64,000 bases of DNA from Aquaticitalea lipolytica. GTDB taxonomy: Bacteria > Bacteroidota > Bacteroidia > Flavobacteriales > Flavobacteriaceae. Location: assembly GCF_014641635.1 (NCBI RefSeq), contig NZ_BMIC01000001.1, positions 936,641 through 1,000,640 on the forward strand, in the 5' to 3' direction. The notes beneath the pieces were generated by a model. It did no database searches, had not been told where the DNA came from, and worked only from the letters and a program-made list of their open reading frames with translations. The first letter of the stretch is position 1. Each line of letters opens with the position of its first letter. This document shows, in pieces, positions 1 to 8,918 of the stretch. The position numbers were made by a program, and so were the translations under genes.

Positions 1-108
1 GGAAGTAATTATAAATCGTATACTAAACAGTGGGAAGAAACTTGTAAAAAACTAAAAATCCCTTTCTATAAAACCAGTGAAAAGGGAGCTTTTATAATAA
101 GTAAATGA
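1..108 (+). CDS. C-terminal 35 residues of a truncated gene, possibly ComEC/Rec2
   Basis: The frame is open from the first base to a TGA at 106-108, giving a 35-residue tail that ends GAFIISK. The gene starts outside the window. The pattern (W, then C, IPFY, then EKGAFII) is, from memory, like the extreme C-terminus of flavobacterial ComEC/Rec2 DNA-uptake proteins, whose last domain is metallo-beta-lactamase-like. The fragment is too short to be sure. It converges on the thioredoxin gene, with four bases between the two stop codons. Confidence 0.4.
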   Translation, partial: GSNYKSYTKQWEETCKKLKIPFYKTSEKGAFIISK

Positions 109-112
109 TTTC

Positions 113-661
113 TTATCCTTTAAATGCAGGCACAAATGCCGAATAGTATGCATTAAAATCTTCTTGCTTCTTCATATCCTTATGCTTATCATCTTTAAAC
201 ATTTTAAGGTACAATTCTAATTGTTGAGGATTTTGATATCCACGAACAGGGAAAATTGTTTCTCCCTTTTCATCAAAAAACACAATGGTTGGATAAGCAT
301 TGACTTTTAAAACACGAGTTAAGTCGTGCACGCTGTTTCTTCGGGACGCTAATTCAGCTTTATAGTTGGGATTAGAATATGTTTTATCTTTATATTTTAC
401 AACATCATTCCCTTCTGCATTAAATTTAACCGCATAGTAGTTTTCATTAACATATTTAACTACATCTGGATTATGAAATGTGTTTTTATCTAACATTTTA
501 CAAGGTCCACACCAGTTAGTGTAAACATCCATCATTATTTTTTTTGGTTTCTTTTTTTGAAGTGCTAAAGCCTCTTCAAAAGTCACCCATTTAATTTCTT
601 GAGCTATACTATTTGCAGAAACAAATAAAGCTAAGGCAAATACAACTGCTAATTTTTTCAT
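113..661 (-). CDS. periplasmic thioredoxin-fold protein
   Basis: This 182-residue protein starts with a signal peptide (basic MKK, hydrophobic stretch, cleavage after SIAQ). The redox motif WCGPCK lies near residues 50-55 in a Thioredoxin_7-like context (MMDVYTNWCGPCK). A later cis-proline segment (AYPTIVFFDEKG) supports the thioredoxin fold. It probably acts as a periplasmic thiol reductase, but the substrate cannot be told from sequence. It is a single gene, separated from the upstream transporter by a terminator hairpin, and it meets the plus-strand gene end tail to tail. Family assignment is firm; precise function is open. Confidence 0.88.
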   Translation of the reverse strand: MKKLAVVFALALFVSANSIAQEIKWVTFEEALALQKKKPKKIMMDVYTNWCGPCKMLDKNTFHNPDVVKYVNENYYAVKFNAEGNDVVKYKDKTYSNPNYKAELASRRNSVHDLTRVLKVNAYPTIVFFDEKGETIFPVRGYQNPQQLELYLKMFKDDKHKDMKKQEDFNAYYSAFVPAFKG

Positions 662-723
662 CTTCGTTTTCTTTTATCTTTTATTTACTTCACCATTTAG
701 AAGCAAAAGTTATTCCGAACTTA

Positions 724-752
724 CAAAAAATGCTCCAAGTTGGAGCATTTTG
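724..752 (-). terminator. intrinsic terminator after the POT transporter
   Basis: TGCTCC (731-736) pairs with GGAGCA (742-747) around a short loop, extended by A/T pairs. On the minus strand the stem is followed by a run of T. It lies just downstream of the stop of the minus-strand transporter at 776. Confidence 0.75.
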
Positions 753-775
753 TCTTTATTTTAACGATTTATTCG

Positions 776-2560
776 TTATTTTACACCATGCATTAACTTT
801 TTAAGTACAGGATTTAATATCATTGATACAAGACCAATACCTATTGGAACTAACGTAAATATTAAAAAGAAAGTACTTAATGAATATTGTTCAGTTATTT
901 TATCAATCATTCCTCCCATTGTACCTGCAGCTTTTTGACCAATAGCAATTGCCAAATACCAAATACCAAACATAAAACCTATCATACGACCTGGAACTAG
1001 CTTACTTAAATATGAAAGACCTACAGGAGAAATACAAAGCTCTCCCATTGTATGCATTAAATATGCTAAAATTAAAAATATCATACTAACTGAAGCTGTT
1101 TTAGCTCCTTGAGGAATTCCCATAGTACCAAACACCAAAATACCAAATCCAAGACCTAATAATATGAGTCCAATTCCGTATTTCATAGCAACACTTGGGT
1201 TATATTTACTTTCCCACCATTTTGAAAACAAAGGCGCCAGCGTAATAATAAAAAATGAATTTAATATTCCAAACCATGAAGCACCAACTTCGGTTGTATC
1301 CTTACTAAATTCATTATTAATTTTATAAAACACCACATACCAAAGAAAAACAAAAGTAAGAGCTAAAATAATGTTTGAATATGGGATTTTTTTATAGGTC
1401 TTTTTGAATAATAAATATAACACCCAAGTTATTATGGCTAGTGGTGCTACAGTTAAAATTAAATCAATGATTTTAAATATCATTGCTGAATCTCCAGTTA
1501 AGGCACGAGCAGTATAATCTCTTGCAAATAAAGTCATTGAGCCCAAAGATTGTTCAAAAGCAGCAAAGAAAAACACAGTAAAAATTCCGAATATTGAAAC
1601 AGCTATAATTTTATCTCTAACCATTTTTGAATAACGACCAATTCTTGTAATAATTAAATATAAAAACAGAACCAAGGCTGTAAGAATAACAACATTAGAA
1701 CCATCTAGACTTCCAATCTTAAAATTTAATAAATTAATATTTCCAATTTTTGATAATGGATCATTAAACAAATACAATACACCTCCTAAAGAAGACAATA
1801 CAATTAAAACCATATCTATTGAAGTAAATGGGTTTAATTTTTCAGTTGCACCTGTTGTATCATGCTCTTTTGGACTCTCTTCATTAATATTTTGAGGTAA
1901 TTCTACTTCATGAACTTTAGATGGTCTTTCACCTATTGAACCAAACAAATCTTTTGCAAGCCAAAACTGAATTAATCCACCAAGCATAAAAATACCAGCC
2001 AAACCAAAACCATAGCTCCATCCAATGTTTTCAGCTAGATAACCACACAACATCATTCCAAAGAATGCTCCTGCATTTACTCCCATATAATAAATGGTAT
2101 AAGCTCCATCTTTTTTAGATTCTTTGCCTTTATACATTTCAGAAATCATAGAGGTCATATTAGGCTTAAAAAACCCTGTACCTATAACCAGTAGAGCTAA
2201 ACCTAAGTATAGAGACCAAGTTGTCTCAAAAACCATTGCAGCATGACCTAGCATCATTATAAAACATCCAATAATAACTGCCCATTTATAGCCTGTAATT
2301 TTATCTGCAATCCATCCACCTACAATTGGTGTTAAATATAACAATGAAGAATAAGTTCCTATTAATGCTAAAGCGTTTTCGCGTGACCATTCCCAACCTG
2401 GATTGTCGCTTAAAAAAGGTGCTGTTAAGAAAAGAACTAAAAGTATTTTCATCCCATAGAATGAAAAACGCTCCCACATTTCAGTAAAAAATATTACAAA
2501 AAGCCCAGCAGGATGACCAATAACTTTGTCTTTAAATAGATTTTCTATATCTGTATTCAT
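776..2560 (-). CDS. POT/PTR family proton-coupled oligopeptide transporter
   Basis: This is a 594-residue polytopic membrane protein of the major facilitator superfamily. The N-terminal signature FFTEMWERFSFYGM is the POT/PTR ExxERFxYYG motif, and residues around 160-175 (YYMGVNAGAFFG) match the second POT signature. GELCISPVGLSY in the C-terminal half is also typical. The family couples uptake of di- and tripeptides to proton entry across the inner membrane. At 594 residues it is longer than its 518-residue neighbour, with extra sequence in the middle (about residues 205-300). It has its own terminator and is separated from the paralogue by another. Confidence 0.93.
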   Translation of the reverse strand: MNTDIENLFKDKVIGHPAGLFVIFFTEMWERFSFYGMKILLVLFLTAPFLSDNPGWEWSRENALALIGTYSSLLYLTPIVGGWIADKITGYKWAVIIGCFIMMLGHAAMVFETTWSLYLGLALLVIGTGFFKPNMTSMISEMYKGKESKKDGAYTIYYMGVNAGAFFGMMLCGYLAENIGWSYGFGLAGIFMLGGLIQFWLAKDLFGSIGERPSKVHEVELPQNINEESPKEHDTTGATEKLNPFTSIDMVLIVLSSLGGVLYLFNDPLSKIGNINLLNFKIGSLDGSNVVILTALVLFLYLIITRIGRYSKMVRDKIIAVSIFGIFTVFFFAAFEQSLGSMTLFARDYTARALTGDSAMIFKIIDLILTVAPLAIITWVLYLLFKKTYKKIPYSNIILALTFVFLWYVVFYKINNEFSKDTTEVGASWFGILNSFFIITLAPLFSKWWESKYNPSVAMKYGIGLILLGLGFGILVFGTMGIPQGAKTASVSMIFLILAYLMHTMGELCISPVGLSYLSKLVPGRMIGFMFGIWYLAIAIGQKAAGTMGGMIDKITEQYSLSTFFLIFTLVPIGIGLVSMILNPVLKKLMHGVK

Positions 2561-2580
2561 AAAAAAATATTAAGGTTATT

Positions 2581-2625
2581 AAAAAAGAGAAACCCTCACA
2601 AAAGCTATTTTGCAAGGGTTATCTC
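2581..2625 (-). terminator. intrinsic terminator between the two POT genes
   Basis: AACCCT (2591-2596) pairs with AGGGTT (2615-2620), with further pairing inside (CACAAAA with TTTTGC). On the minus strand the stem leads into a T-rich run. It follows the stop of the 518-residue transporter at 2635, so the two transporters are probably separate transcripts. Confidence 0.75.
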
Positions 2626-2634
2626 ATTATTATA

Positions 2635-4191
2635 TTATTGTTTATCAGCTAATTCGAAGCCTTCTGTTTCATCAGTGTGCATAACGCGTTCGTTATCTTC
2701 AGCACCATGTGTAAGACGCTTTAAAGGCTTTAATATCATGATAAATAATGATCCAATTATAACTGTAAATACTAATATTCCTAAAAACACAGTATATTCT
2801 CCAAATTCTGAAGCTGATTCTCCAACAACACCTGCCACTTTATTACCTAATCCTGTTGCTGCAAAATAAACACCCATTAATAATGATGCATATTTTACTG
2901 GAGCAAGTTTTGTAATAAACGATAAGGCAACAGGAGAAATACAAAGCTCACCAATAGTATGAAACAGGTAAGCTAATACTAACCATATCATACTTGATGT
3001 TCCTGATTTTTCAAATTCCATAGCTGCAAATACCATAAATAAGAACCCAAAGCCCATAATTATAATACCTAATGCCATTTTAAATAACGACGAAGCCTCT
3101 TTACTCTTAAGTTGTCGTTTTGCCCAGAAGCTTGCTACAATTGTAGCAAAAATGATAATAAATCCAGCATTTAAACTTTGAAACATTACTGTTGGAATTT
3201 CCCAACCAAATAATACTCTATCAGTATTTGACTCAGTATATAAGTTCATTAATCCACCTGCTTGTTCAAAAGCTCCCCAGAATATAATTACCATTATAAA
3301 CGATAACAATAATACCATAAAACGGTCTTTAAAAACTTGTGTGTCTAGTTCTTTATAAATCATCATTAAAAGTGCAGCAATAGCTGTTAAGAATAAAAAC
3401 AACAATCCGTAACCCCATCCTAATTTATACCATCCAAAAGCTGATGCTAATAATAGGACTACAGTAAATAATAATTGCTTTGGTGAGCTAAATAATTTAG
3501 AATATAATTGTCCGTATGAGATTGCATTGCTATCACCTTTACTAGGCACAAAATTACCAACATGAACCAAATATTTTTGCCCATATATGTAATTAATTAA
3601 TCCTAATACCATTACAATACCTGCAAGTCCAAAACCTGCATGCCATCCCCATTTTGCGACTACTAAACCTACAATCATTGTAGCTAGTAACGACCCAAGG
3701 TTAATACCAATATAAAAAATACTAAACCCTTTATCGCGTCGTATATCACCTTCTTTATATAAACCACCAACCATAGTAGATATGTTTGGCTTTAATAATC
3801 CAACTCCTAATATTACTAATCCAAGACCAGTATAAAATGCCCAAATATCTGTAAGTACTAACACACCATGCCCTAAACACAGTATAATTGCACCTATTAA
3901 AACTGATTTTTTCTGACCGATTAATTTATCTGCAATCATTCCTCCAGGAATAGACATTACATAAACTAACATAGTGTACCATCCATAAAGCGCTAAAGCT
4001 TCTTGATTTGTCCAACCTAATCCAGCTCCTCTGTCGTCTCCTACAGTTTGAGTTGTCATATATAATACGAGTAATGCTCTCATTCCATAATATGAGAAAC
4101 GTTCCCACATTTCTGTTAAAAATAAAATATAAAGTCCTATAGGTTGCCCAAAAAGTTCTTTTTGATGCGGCTTTAATGTTGTAGCAGACAT
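2635..4191 (-). CDS. second POT/PTR family peptide transporter
   Basis: This 518-residue polytopic protein is a paralogue of the neighbouring transporter. It carries the same POT signature (FLTEMWERFSYYGMRALL) near residue 25, FYIGINLGSLLA near residue 160 and GELCISPVALSF near residue 415. Length matches bacterial DtpA-like transporters. Expected role: proton-driven di/tripeptide import at the inner membrane. The start codon lies inside a 14-bp AT palindrome (4188-4201). It reads away from the HMG-CoA reductase gene, so the 193-bp gap holds divergent promoters. Confidence 0.93.
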   Translation of the reverse strand: MSATTLKPHQKELFGQPIGLYILFLTEMWERFSYYGMRALLVLYMTTQTVGDDRGAGLGWTNQEALALYGWYTMLVYVMSIPGGMIADKLIGQKKSVLIGAIILCLGHGVLVLTDIWAFYTGLGLVILGVGLLKPNISTMVGGLYKEGDIRRDKGFSIFYIGINLGSLLATMIVGLVVAKWGWHAGFGLAGIVMVLGLINYIYGQKYLVHVGNFVPSKGDSNAISYGQLYSKLFSSPKQLLFTVVLLLASAFGWYKLGWGYGLLFLFLTAIAALLMMIYKELDTQVFKDRFMVLLLSFIMVIIFWGAFEQAGGLMNLYTESNTDRVLFGWEIPTVMFQSLNAGFIIIFATIVASFWAKRQLKSKEASSLFKMALGIIIMGFGFLFMVFAAMEFEKSGTSSMIWLVLAYLFHTIGELCISPVALSFITKLAPVKYASLLMGVYFAATGLGNKVAGVVGESASEFGEYTVFLGILVFTVIIGSLFIMILKPLKRLTHGAEDNERVMHTDETEGFELADKQ

Positions 4192-4332
4192 AAATTTATG
4201 TGTTTAGTTATAGTTTGTTAAGTTTCTGTCTTTTAGACGAAAGTCTGATTTTTTGACAAAATAATGCCAAGTTTACTAAAAATTAAGCAAAAACACTAAC
4301 TATTGAACGTTAAATAAGCAATGTTGGACAAC

Positions 4333-4365
4333 TTGCAAATTTTAGTATTAAGAATAGTATCTTTG
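4333..4365 (+). promoter_or_regulatory. Bacteroidota-type promoter for the mevalonate genes
   Basis: TTG at 4333-4335, a 22-nt spacer, then TATCTTTG at 4358-4365 fit the Bacteroidota consensus (TTTG and TAnnTTTG). The HMG-CoA reductase start codon follows 19 nt later. Confidence 0.6.
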
Positions 4366-4384
4366 TAAACCTAAATAAAAGTTA

Positions 4385-5713
4385 ATGAGTAAAACTATTT
4401 CTGGTTTTTCAAAATTGTCTAAATCCAAAAAAATCGATTGGATTGTTGATACCTATTTTTCTAATAAAGAAGATGCAAAACACATTATAAAACAATATTG
4501 GAATTCTAACGATAAGCTGCAACAACTTCATGATGAGTTTATTGAAAATACAATTACCAATTATTATTTACCTCTTGGTGTCGCTCCAAATTTTTTAATT
4601 AACGGAACATCGTACACCATACCTATGGCAATTGAAGAAAGTTCGGTTGTGGCTGCTGCTAGTAAAGCTGCTAAATTTTGGTATGACAGAGGTGGTTTTA
4701 AAGCCGAAGTGCTATCAACCACAAAAATAGGTCAAGTACATTTTATTTATAATGGAAAGACAGAAACGCTTAAAAAATATTTTGACAGTGTAAAATCAAA
4801 ACTTATTGCAGATACCGAATCTCTCACAAAAAACATGCAAAAACGTGGAGGTGGAATTTTAGATATTGAATTACGAGATAAAACAAAAGATATTAAAGGC
4901 TATTATCAATTACATGCAACATTCGAAACGTTGGATGCAATGGGAGCTAATTTCATTAATTCGTGTTTAGAGCAATTTGCCAAAACTTTTAAATCTGAAG
5001 CTCATCATTTTGAATTATTCACTTCAGAAGAAAAAAATATTCAAATTGTGATGAGTATTTTATCTAACTACGTGCCAAATTGTTTAGTAAGAGCAGAAGT
5101 GAGTTGTAAGATTGAAGAGTTAAGTGATGACAAAAAAGTATCATCAGAAGAGTTTGCTACTAAATTTTTACAAGCTGTAAATATAGCAGAAGTTGAGCCT
5201 TATAGAGCTGTTACTCATAACAAAGGCATCATGAATGGTATAGATGCTGTTGTGTTAGCTACAGGAAATGATTTTAGAGCTGTTGAAGCTGGAGTTCATG
5301 CTTACGCTTCAAGAAATGGAAGATATTCAAGTTTAACACATGCTAAAATTGAAAATGGAATCTTCACCTTTTGGATTGAGATTCCTTTAGCACTAGGTAC
5401 TGTTGGCGGATTAACCAATTTGCATCCTTTAGTAAAATTATCTTTAGAAATGCTTCACAAGCCTTCAGCAAAAGAATTAATGAAAATTGTAGCTGTTGCT
5501 GGATTGGCTCAAAATTTTGCAGCATTACGCTCACTTACAACTACAGGAATACAAGAAGGACATATGAAAATGCATTTAATGAACATTCTTAATCAGTTTG
5601 AAGCCACAGATAACGAGAAAATAATTCTTGTAGATCACTTTAAAACCAATGTCGTGACACACCATGCTGTTGTTGAGGCTATAAATAAGTTAAGAAATAA
5701 AAAGCTAAATTGA
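4385..5713 (+). CDS. class II hydroxymethylglutaryl-CoA reductase
   Basis: This 442-residue enzyme converts HMG-CoA to mevalonate (or the reverse) for isoprenoid synthesis. Diagnostic class II segments are visible: FSKLSKSKKIDWI at the N-terminus, ENTITNYYLPLGVAPNFLIN near residues 55-75, PMAIEESSVVAAAS near 80, GIMNGIDAVVLATGNDFRA near 280-300, and the catalytic-histidine region GIQEGHMKMH near residue 395. Length suits the family. It is directly coupled to a GHMP kinase, which points to biosynthetic use in a mevalonate pathway. Cofactor preference cannot be read from the sequence. Confidence 0.93.
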   Translation: MSKTISGFSKLSKSKKIDWIVDTYFSNKEDAKHIIKQYWNSNDKLQQLHDEFIENTITNYYLPLGVAPNFLINGTSYTIPMAIEESSVVAAASKAAKFWYDRGGFKAEVLSTTKIGQVHFIYNGKTETLKKYFDSVKSKLIADTESLTKNMQKRGGGILDIELRDKTKDIKGYYQLHATFETLDAMGANFINSCLEQFAKTFKSEAHHFELFTSEEKNIQIVMSILSNYVPNCLVRAEVSCKIEELSDDKKVSSEEFATKFLQAVNIAEVEPYRAVTHNKGIMNGIDAVVLATGNDFRAVEAGVHAYASRNGRYSSLTHAKIENGIFTFWIEIPLALGTVGGLTNLHPLVKLSLEMLHKPSAKELMKIVAVAGLAQNFAALRSLTTTGIQEGHMKMHLMNILNQFEATDNEKIILVDHFKTNVVTHHAVVEAINKLRNKKLN

Positions 5714-6618
5714 AAACCTACTACAGCAACGGAAAATTATTGATCACAGGAGAATATCTTGTTCTTGATGGCGCATTATCACTTGCTCTGCCTACAACTT
5801 ATGGCCAGTCTCTTACAGTAAATCCAATTAAATTATCAAAATTACTTTGGAAAAGCATTGATTGTAACAATGATATTTGGTTTGAAAATGAGCTTTCTTT
5901 AGATGAAATTTCAAAAGGTTTAAATACAACACATGATGATATTTCTAACAAGTTAATTCAAATTTTAAATGCTGCTCAACAACTAAATCCAGGCTTTTTA
6001 AATCCCAAAAGCGGATTTGAAGTCACTACAAAGCTCGATTTTCCAAAAAATTGGGGACTTGGCTCATCTTCTACTCTAATTAATAATATTGCTAATTGGG
6101 CAAATGTGGACGCCTACAAATTGTTAGCACTTACTTTTGGAGGAAGTGGTTACGACATTGCTTGTGCGCAATATAATTCAGCTATAACATATCAATTAAA
6201 AGACAAAAAACCTTTAGTAAAATCAGTGGCTTTTAAACCCGAATTTAAAGACAATTTATACTTTGTATTTTTAAACCAAAAGCAAAACAGCAGAGATGCT
6301 ATTGCTCATTACAAAACTAACAAGTCGAATACTGAAGTTGCAATTAATCAAATAAATGATATTACTACACAAATGATGTCTTGTAAAACAATTGATGAGT
6401 TTAGCTTGTTAATTGACAAGCATGAATCTATAATTTCAAAAACAATACATCAAAAAACAGTAAAAGAGCAACTTTTTAATGATTTTAAAGGCAGTATAAA
6501 AAGTCTTGGTGCTTGGGGAGGAGATTTTGTTTTGGTCGCTTGTAAAGAGAACCCTGTAGATTATTTTAAAAACAAAGGTTACCAGACAGTCATAAGATAC
6601 TCAAAAATGATTCTATAA
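5710..6618 (+). CDS. GHMP kinase of the mevalonate pathway (mevalonate or phosphomevalonate kinase type)
   Basis: The 302-residue protein has the GHMP-kinase ATP-binding motif GLGSSSTL near residues 115-122 and an N-terminal GKLLITGEYLVLDGA. The GEY form in place of GEH is more usual in phosphomevalonate kinases than in mevalonate kinases, but the substrate is not settled. LGAWGGDFVL near the C-terminus is the third GHMP motif. The start is TTG at 5710, overlapping the TGA of the reductase as TTGA, so translation is probably coupled. No nearby ATG would preserve the N-terminal motif. It ends at a bidirectional terminator. Confidence 0.85.
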   Translation: MKTYYSNGKLLITGEYLVLDGALSLALPTTYGQSLTVNPIKLSKLLWKSIDCNNDIWFENELSLDEISKGLNTTHDDISNKLIQILNAAQQLNPGFLNPKSGFEVTTKLDFPKNWGLGSSSTLINNIANWANVDAYKLLALTFGGSGYDIACAQYNSAITYQLKDKKPLVKSVAFKPEFKDNLYFVFLNQKQNSRDAIAHYKTNKSNTEVAINQINDITTQMMSCKTIDEFSLLIDKHESIISKTIHQKTVKEQLFNDFKGSIKSLGAWGGDFVLVACKENPVDYFKNKGYQTVIRYSKMIL

Positions 6619-6649
6619 AAAAAGCCTCACTTTTAGTGAGGCTTTTTTT
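6617..6649. terminator. bidirectional intrinsic terminator
   Basis: AAGCCTCAC and GTGAGGCTT form a perfect stem flanked by A and T runs (about 6617-6649). It sits between the convergent kinase and foldase genes and would serve both strands. Confidence 0.88.
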
Positions 6650-6667
6650 ATGCATTAACTAAACTTA

Positions 6668-8821
6668 TTAATAAAATTTAGCTCTATTATCTTCTATTTC
6701 TGCAGCTTCCTTAAGAGCATTATATACTTTTACTTGTGCAGCACCAACTCTTGCAGCTGTAAGCCTATTTGCAACAGCTTGGTAATTGTCTAATTTAGGC
6801 GCTTCAGTTTTATTAGTAACCTCAATCATGTAAACACCGTTGTTACCATCAATTAATTTTGATTTCTGTCCTACTTTTAATCCAAAAGCATTACCAACAA
6901 CTAATGGCTCATTACCTGCTCCAGATAATGTTGGGTTTTTCATATTTACAGCTGAAGCATTTTGTACAGTTACGTTTTGACTAGATGCAATTGCATCCAT
7001 AGACTTTCCTGCAATCTTCTCTCTAATCATTTTAGCCTTTTTCTCTTTTCTGATTTCTGGAATTGCAGTTACAGAGGCAGCTTCAACACTCATTAACCCT
7101 TTTTTATTTGATGCAGATAATTGTACTACAACAAAACCTCCATTAGGAATAGAAAAACGCTTGTAGTCACCTACTTTAGTTCCATCTTCAAAAGCCCAAC
7201 GAACAATTGAACGTTGACTTCCTAATCCAGGAATGTTTTCATCTAATTCTTTAATACCATTAACTGGTTTTACTTCATAGCTGTTTTTTGTAGCTACTTC
7301 TTGAAAATCTTTATCTTGAATAGCAATTTCAAATTTAGATGTTGCATTAAACACATCATCAATTGTTTTTTCTGAAGGCTCAATTTTTTGACCTAACGTT
7401 GCTATTTTTAAAACTCTATTCTTTTCTTTTTGACCAAGTATTTCGATAATATGGAAACCAAAAGCTGTTTTCACAACTCCTAAATCTCCTGTTTTCCCTT
7501 CAAACTCAAAATCATTGAATTCTGGAACCATAGTATTGTATGGGTGAAAATCATATTCTCCTCCTTTTTCAACACTTCCAAGATCTGAAGATAAAGCTGT
7601 AACTAATTCAGGGAATTTAGATTTATTAGCTTTTACAACTGCTAAAACGCTATCAGCAGTCTTTTTTGCTTCTGCTTCAGTTTGCGTAACATCTGGTTGC
7701 GCACTTTGTGCACCAACAAATGGGATTAATATGTGTCTTACTTTTACTGAATCTGGAATTGTTTTTTCAGCAACAACTTTAGAAATTTTAAACATTCCGT
7801 TGTCTTTGTAAGGACCATAATACTGACCAACACCTAACTTAAAGATACTATCTTGTACTGTAGCTGGTAATGTATTTTTCGAAACAAAGTTGTCGTTGTA
7901 TTTAACATCTGAATATGTGTTAATGAAATTTTCAACGTCTTTAGTTTCACGTAATCCAATAATTGTATCATTTAACTTTGATACATCATTATACTCAACT
8001 TTATTGTTTAACAATGCAATTACACTGTTTTTTATTGCTTCTTCATCTTCAATTGAAGCAACCTCTTTAAACTCAACAAAATTGATATCTCTTGATGCAT
8101 CAACTTCAAATTTCTTTTGATTAGCATTAATATAATCTTCAATTTCAGATTTTGATACTTTTACTATACTATCAGAAATTGATGTAAAAGGCACTTGAAC
8201 AAATTTTACATCTACTGCTTCATTTTCTAGAACATAATCAACCTTAGCTTCTCCAATTGTGCTTGTAATACCAGCTTTAATCATATTGTAATATGATTGC
8301 TCTTGAGCACCAACAGCAATAGATTTTTCGTTATCTACCCAATCATCATAATTTATTTGTATTTGTCCACCAAGTACAGTTGGAGTTGGAGCAGTTGCTT
8401 TTAAGTTAGCAATAAACTCGTTTAATTTATTTTCATCAAAAACACCAGCTTCATTTAAAAACTCAGGAAAACTTGAAAAACTATTTTTCAATAAATCTCT
8501 CATCTGGTCTTTTTCAACAGTTAATCCTAACTCATCAAACTGAGTTTTCATAATTGCTTTTCTAACTTCTAAATCCCAAACTCTATTCATTGCTTGAGTT
8601 GAAGTACCATTAGGTCCTAATTGACGTTGAGCCAATTCAACTTTATTCATGAAATCAACACGGTTTACGTCTTGACCATTAATTGTTGCAACTATATCTT
8701 GAGAACCAGTAAAAGCACTACTGTTTTTAAATAAATCTGAAAGCACAAATGAGAAAAGTGCTAACGCGATAATAAGTATTAAGAAAAGTGAACGTTGTCT
8801 AATTTTATTTAAAACTGCCAT
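6668..8821 (-). CDS. PpiD-like periplasmic peptidyl-prolyl isomerase/foldase
   Basis: The 717-residue protein has one N-terminal membrane anchor (about residues 11-31), a SurA_N-like segment, and a parvulin-type PpiC domain near residues 360-465 (starts VRHILIPF, ends FGFHIIEIL). This is the PpiD/SurA layout: inner-membrane anchored, periplasmic chaperone domains that help outer-membrane proteins fold. It is the last gene of the minus-strand envelope block. A gap of about 100 bp precedes it, so it may have its own promoter. Family firm; client proteins unknown. Confidence 0.9.
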   Translation of the reverse strand: MAVLNKIRQRSLFLILIIALALFSFVLSDLFKNSSAFTGSQDIVATINGQDVNRVDFMNKVELAQRQLGPNGTSTQAMNRVWDLEVRKAIMKTQFDELGLTVEKDQMRDLLKNSFSSFPEFLNEAGVFDENKLNEFIANLKATAPTPTVLGGQIQINYDDWVDNEKSIAVGAQEQSYYNMIKAGITSTIGEAKVDYVLENEAVDVKFVQVPFTSISDSIVKVSKSEIEDYINANQKKFEVDASRDINFVEFKEVASIEDEEAIKNSVIALLNNKVEYNDVSKLNDTIIGLRETKDVENFINTYSDVKYNDNFVSKNTLPATVQDSIFKLGVGQYYGPYKDNGMFKISKVVAEKTIPDSVKVRHILIPFVGAQSAQPDVTQTEAEAKKTADSVLAVVKANKSKFPELVTALSSDLGSVEKGGEYDFHPYNTMVPEFNDFEFEGKTGDLGVVKTAFGFHIIEILGQKEKNRVLKIATLGQKIEPSEKTIDDVFNATSKFEIAIQDKDFQEVATKNSYEVKPVNGIKELDENIPGLGSQRSIVRWAFEDGTKVGDYKRFSIPNGGFVVVQLSASNKKGLMSVEAASVTAIPEIRKEKKAKMIREKIAGKSMDAIASSQNVTVQNASAVNMKNPTLSGAGNEPLVVGNAFGLKVGQKSKLIDGNNGVYMIEVTNKTEAPKLDNYQAVANRLTAARVGAAQVKVYNALKEAAEIEDNRAKFY

Positions 8822-8918
8822 TTTGTTGTATACGTTTATAAAATATAAGTGCGCGAAAATACCAATTTCTATTAAATAATAAAAGTAGAATATCGGTTTT
8901 TATTTGTAAGATGTCGTT

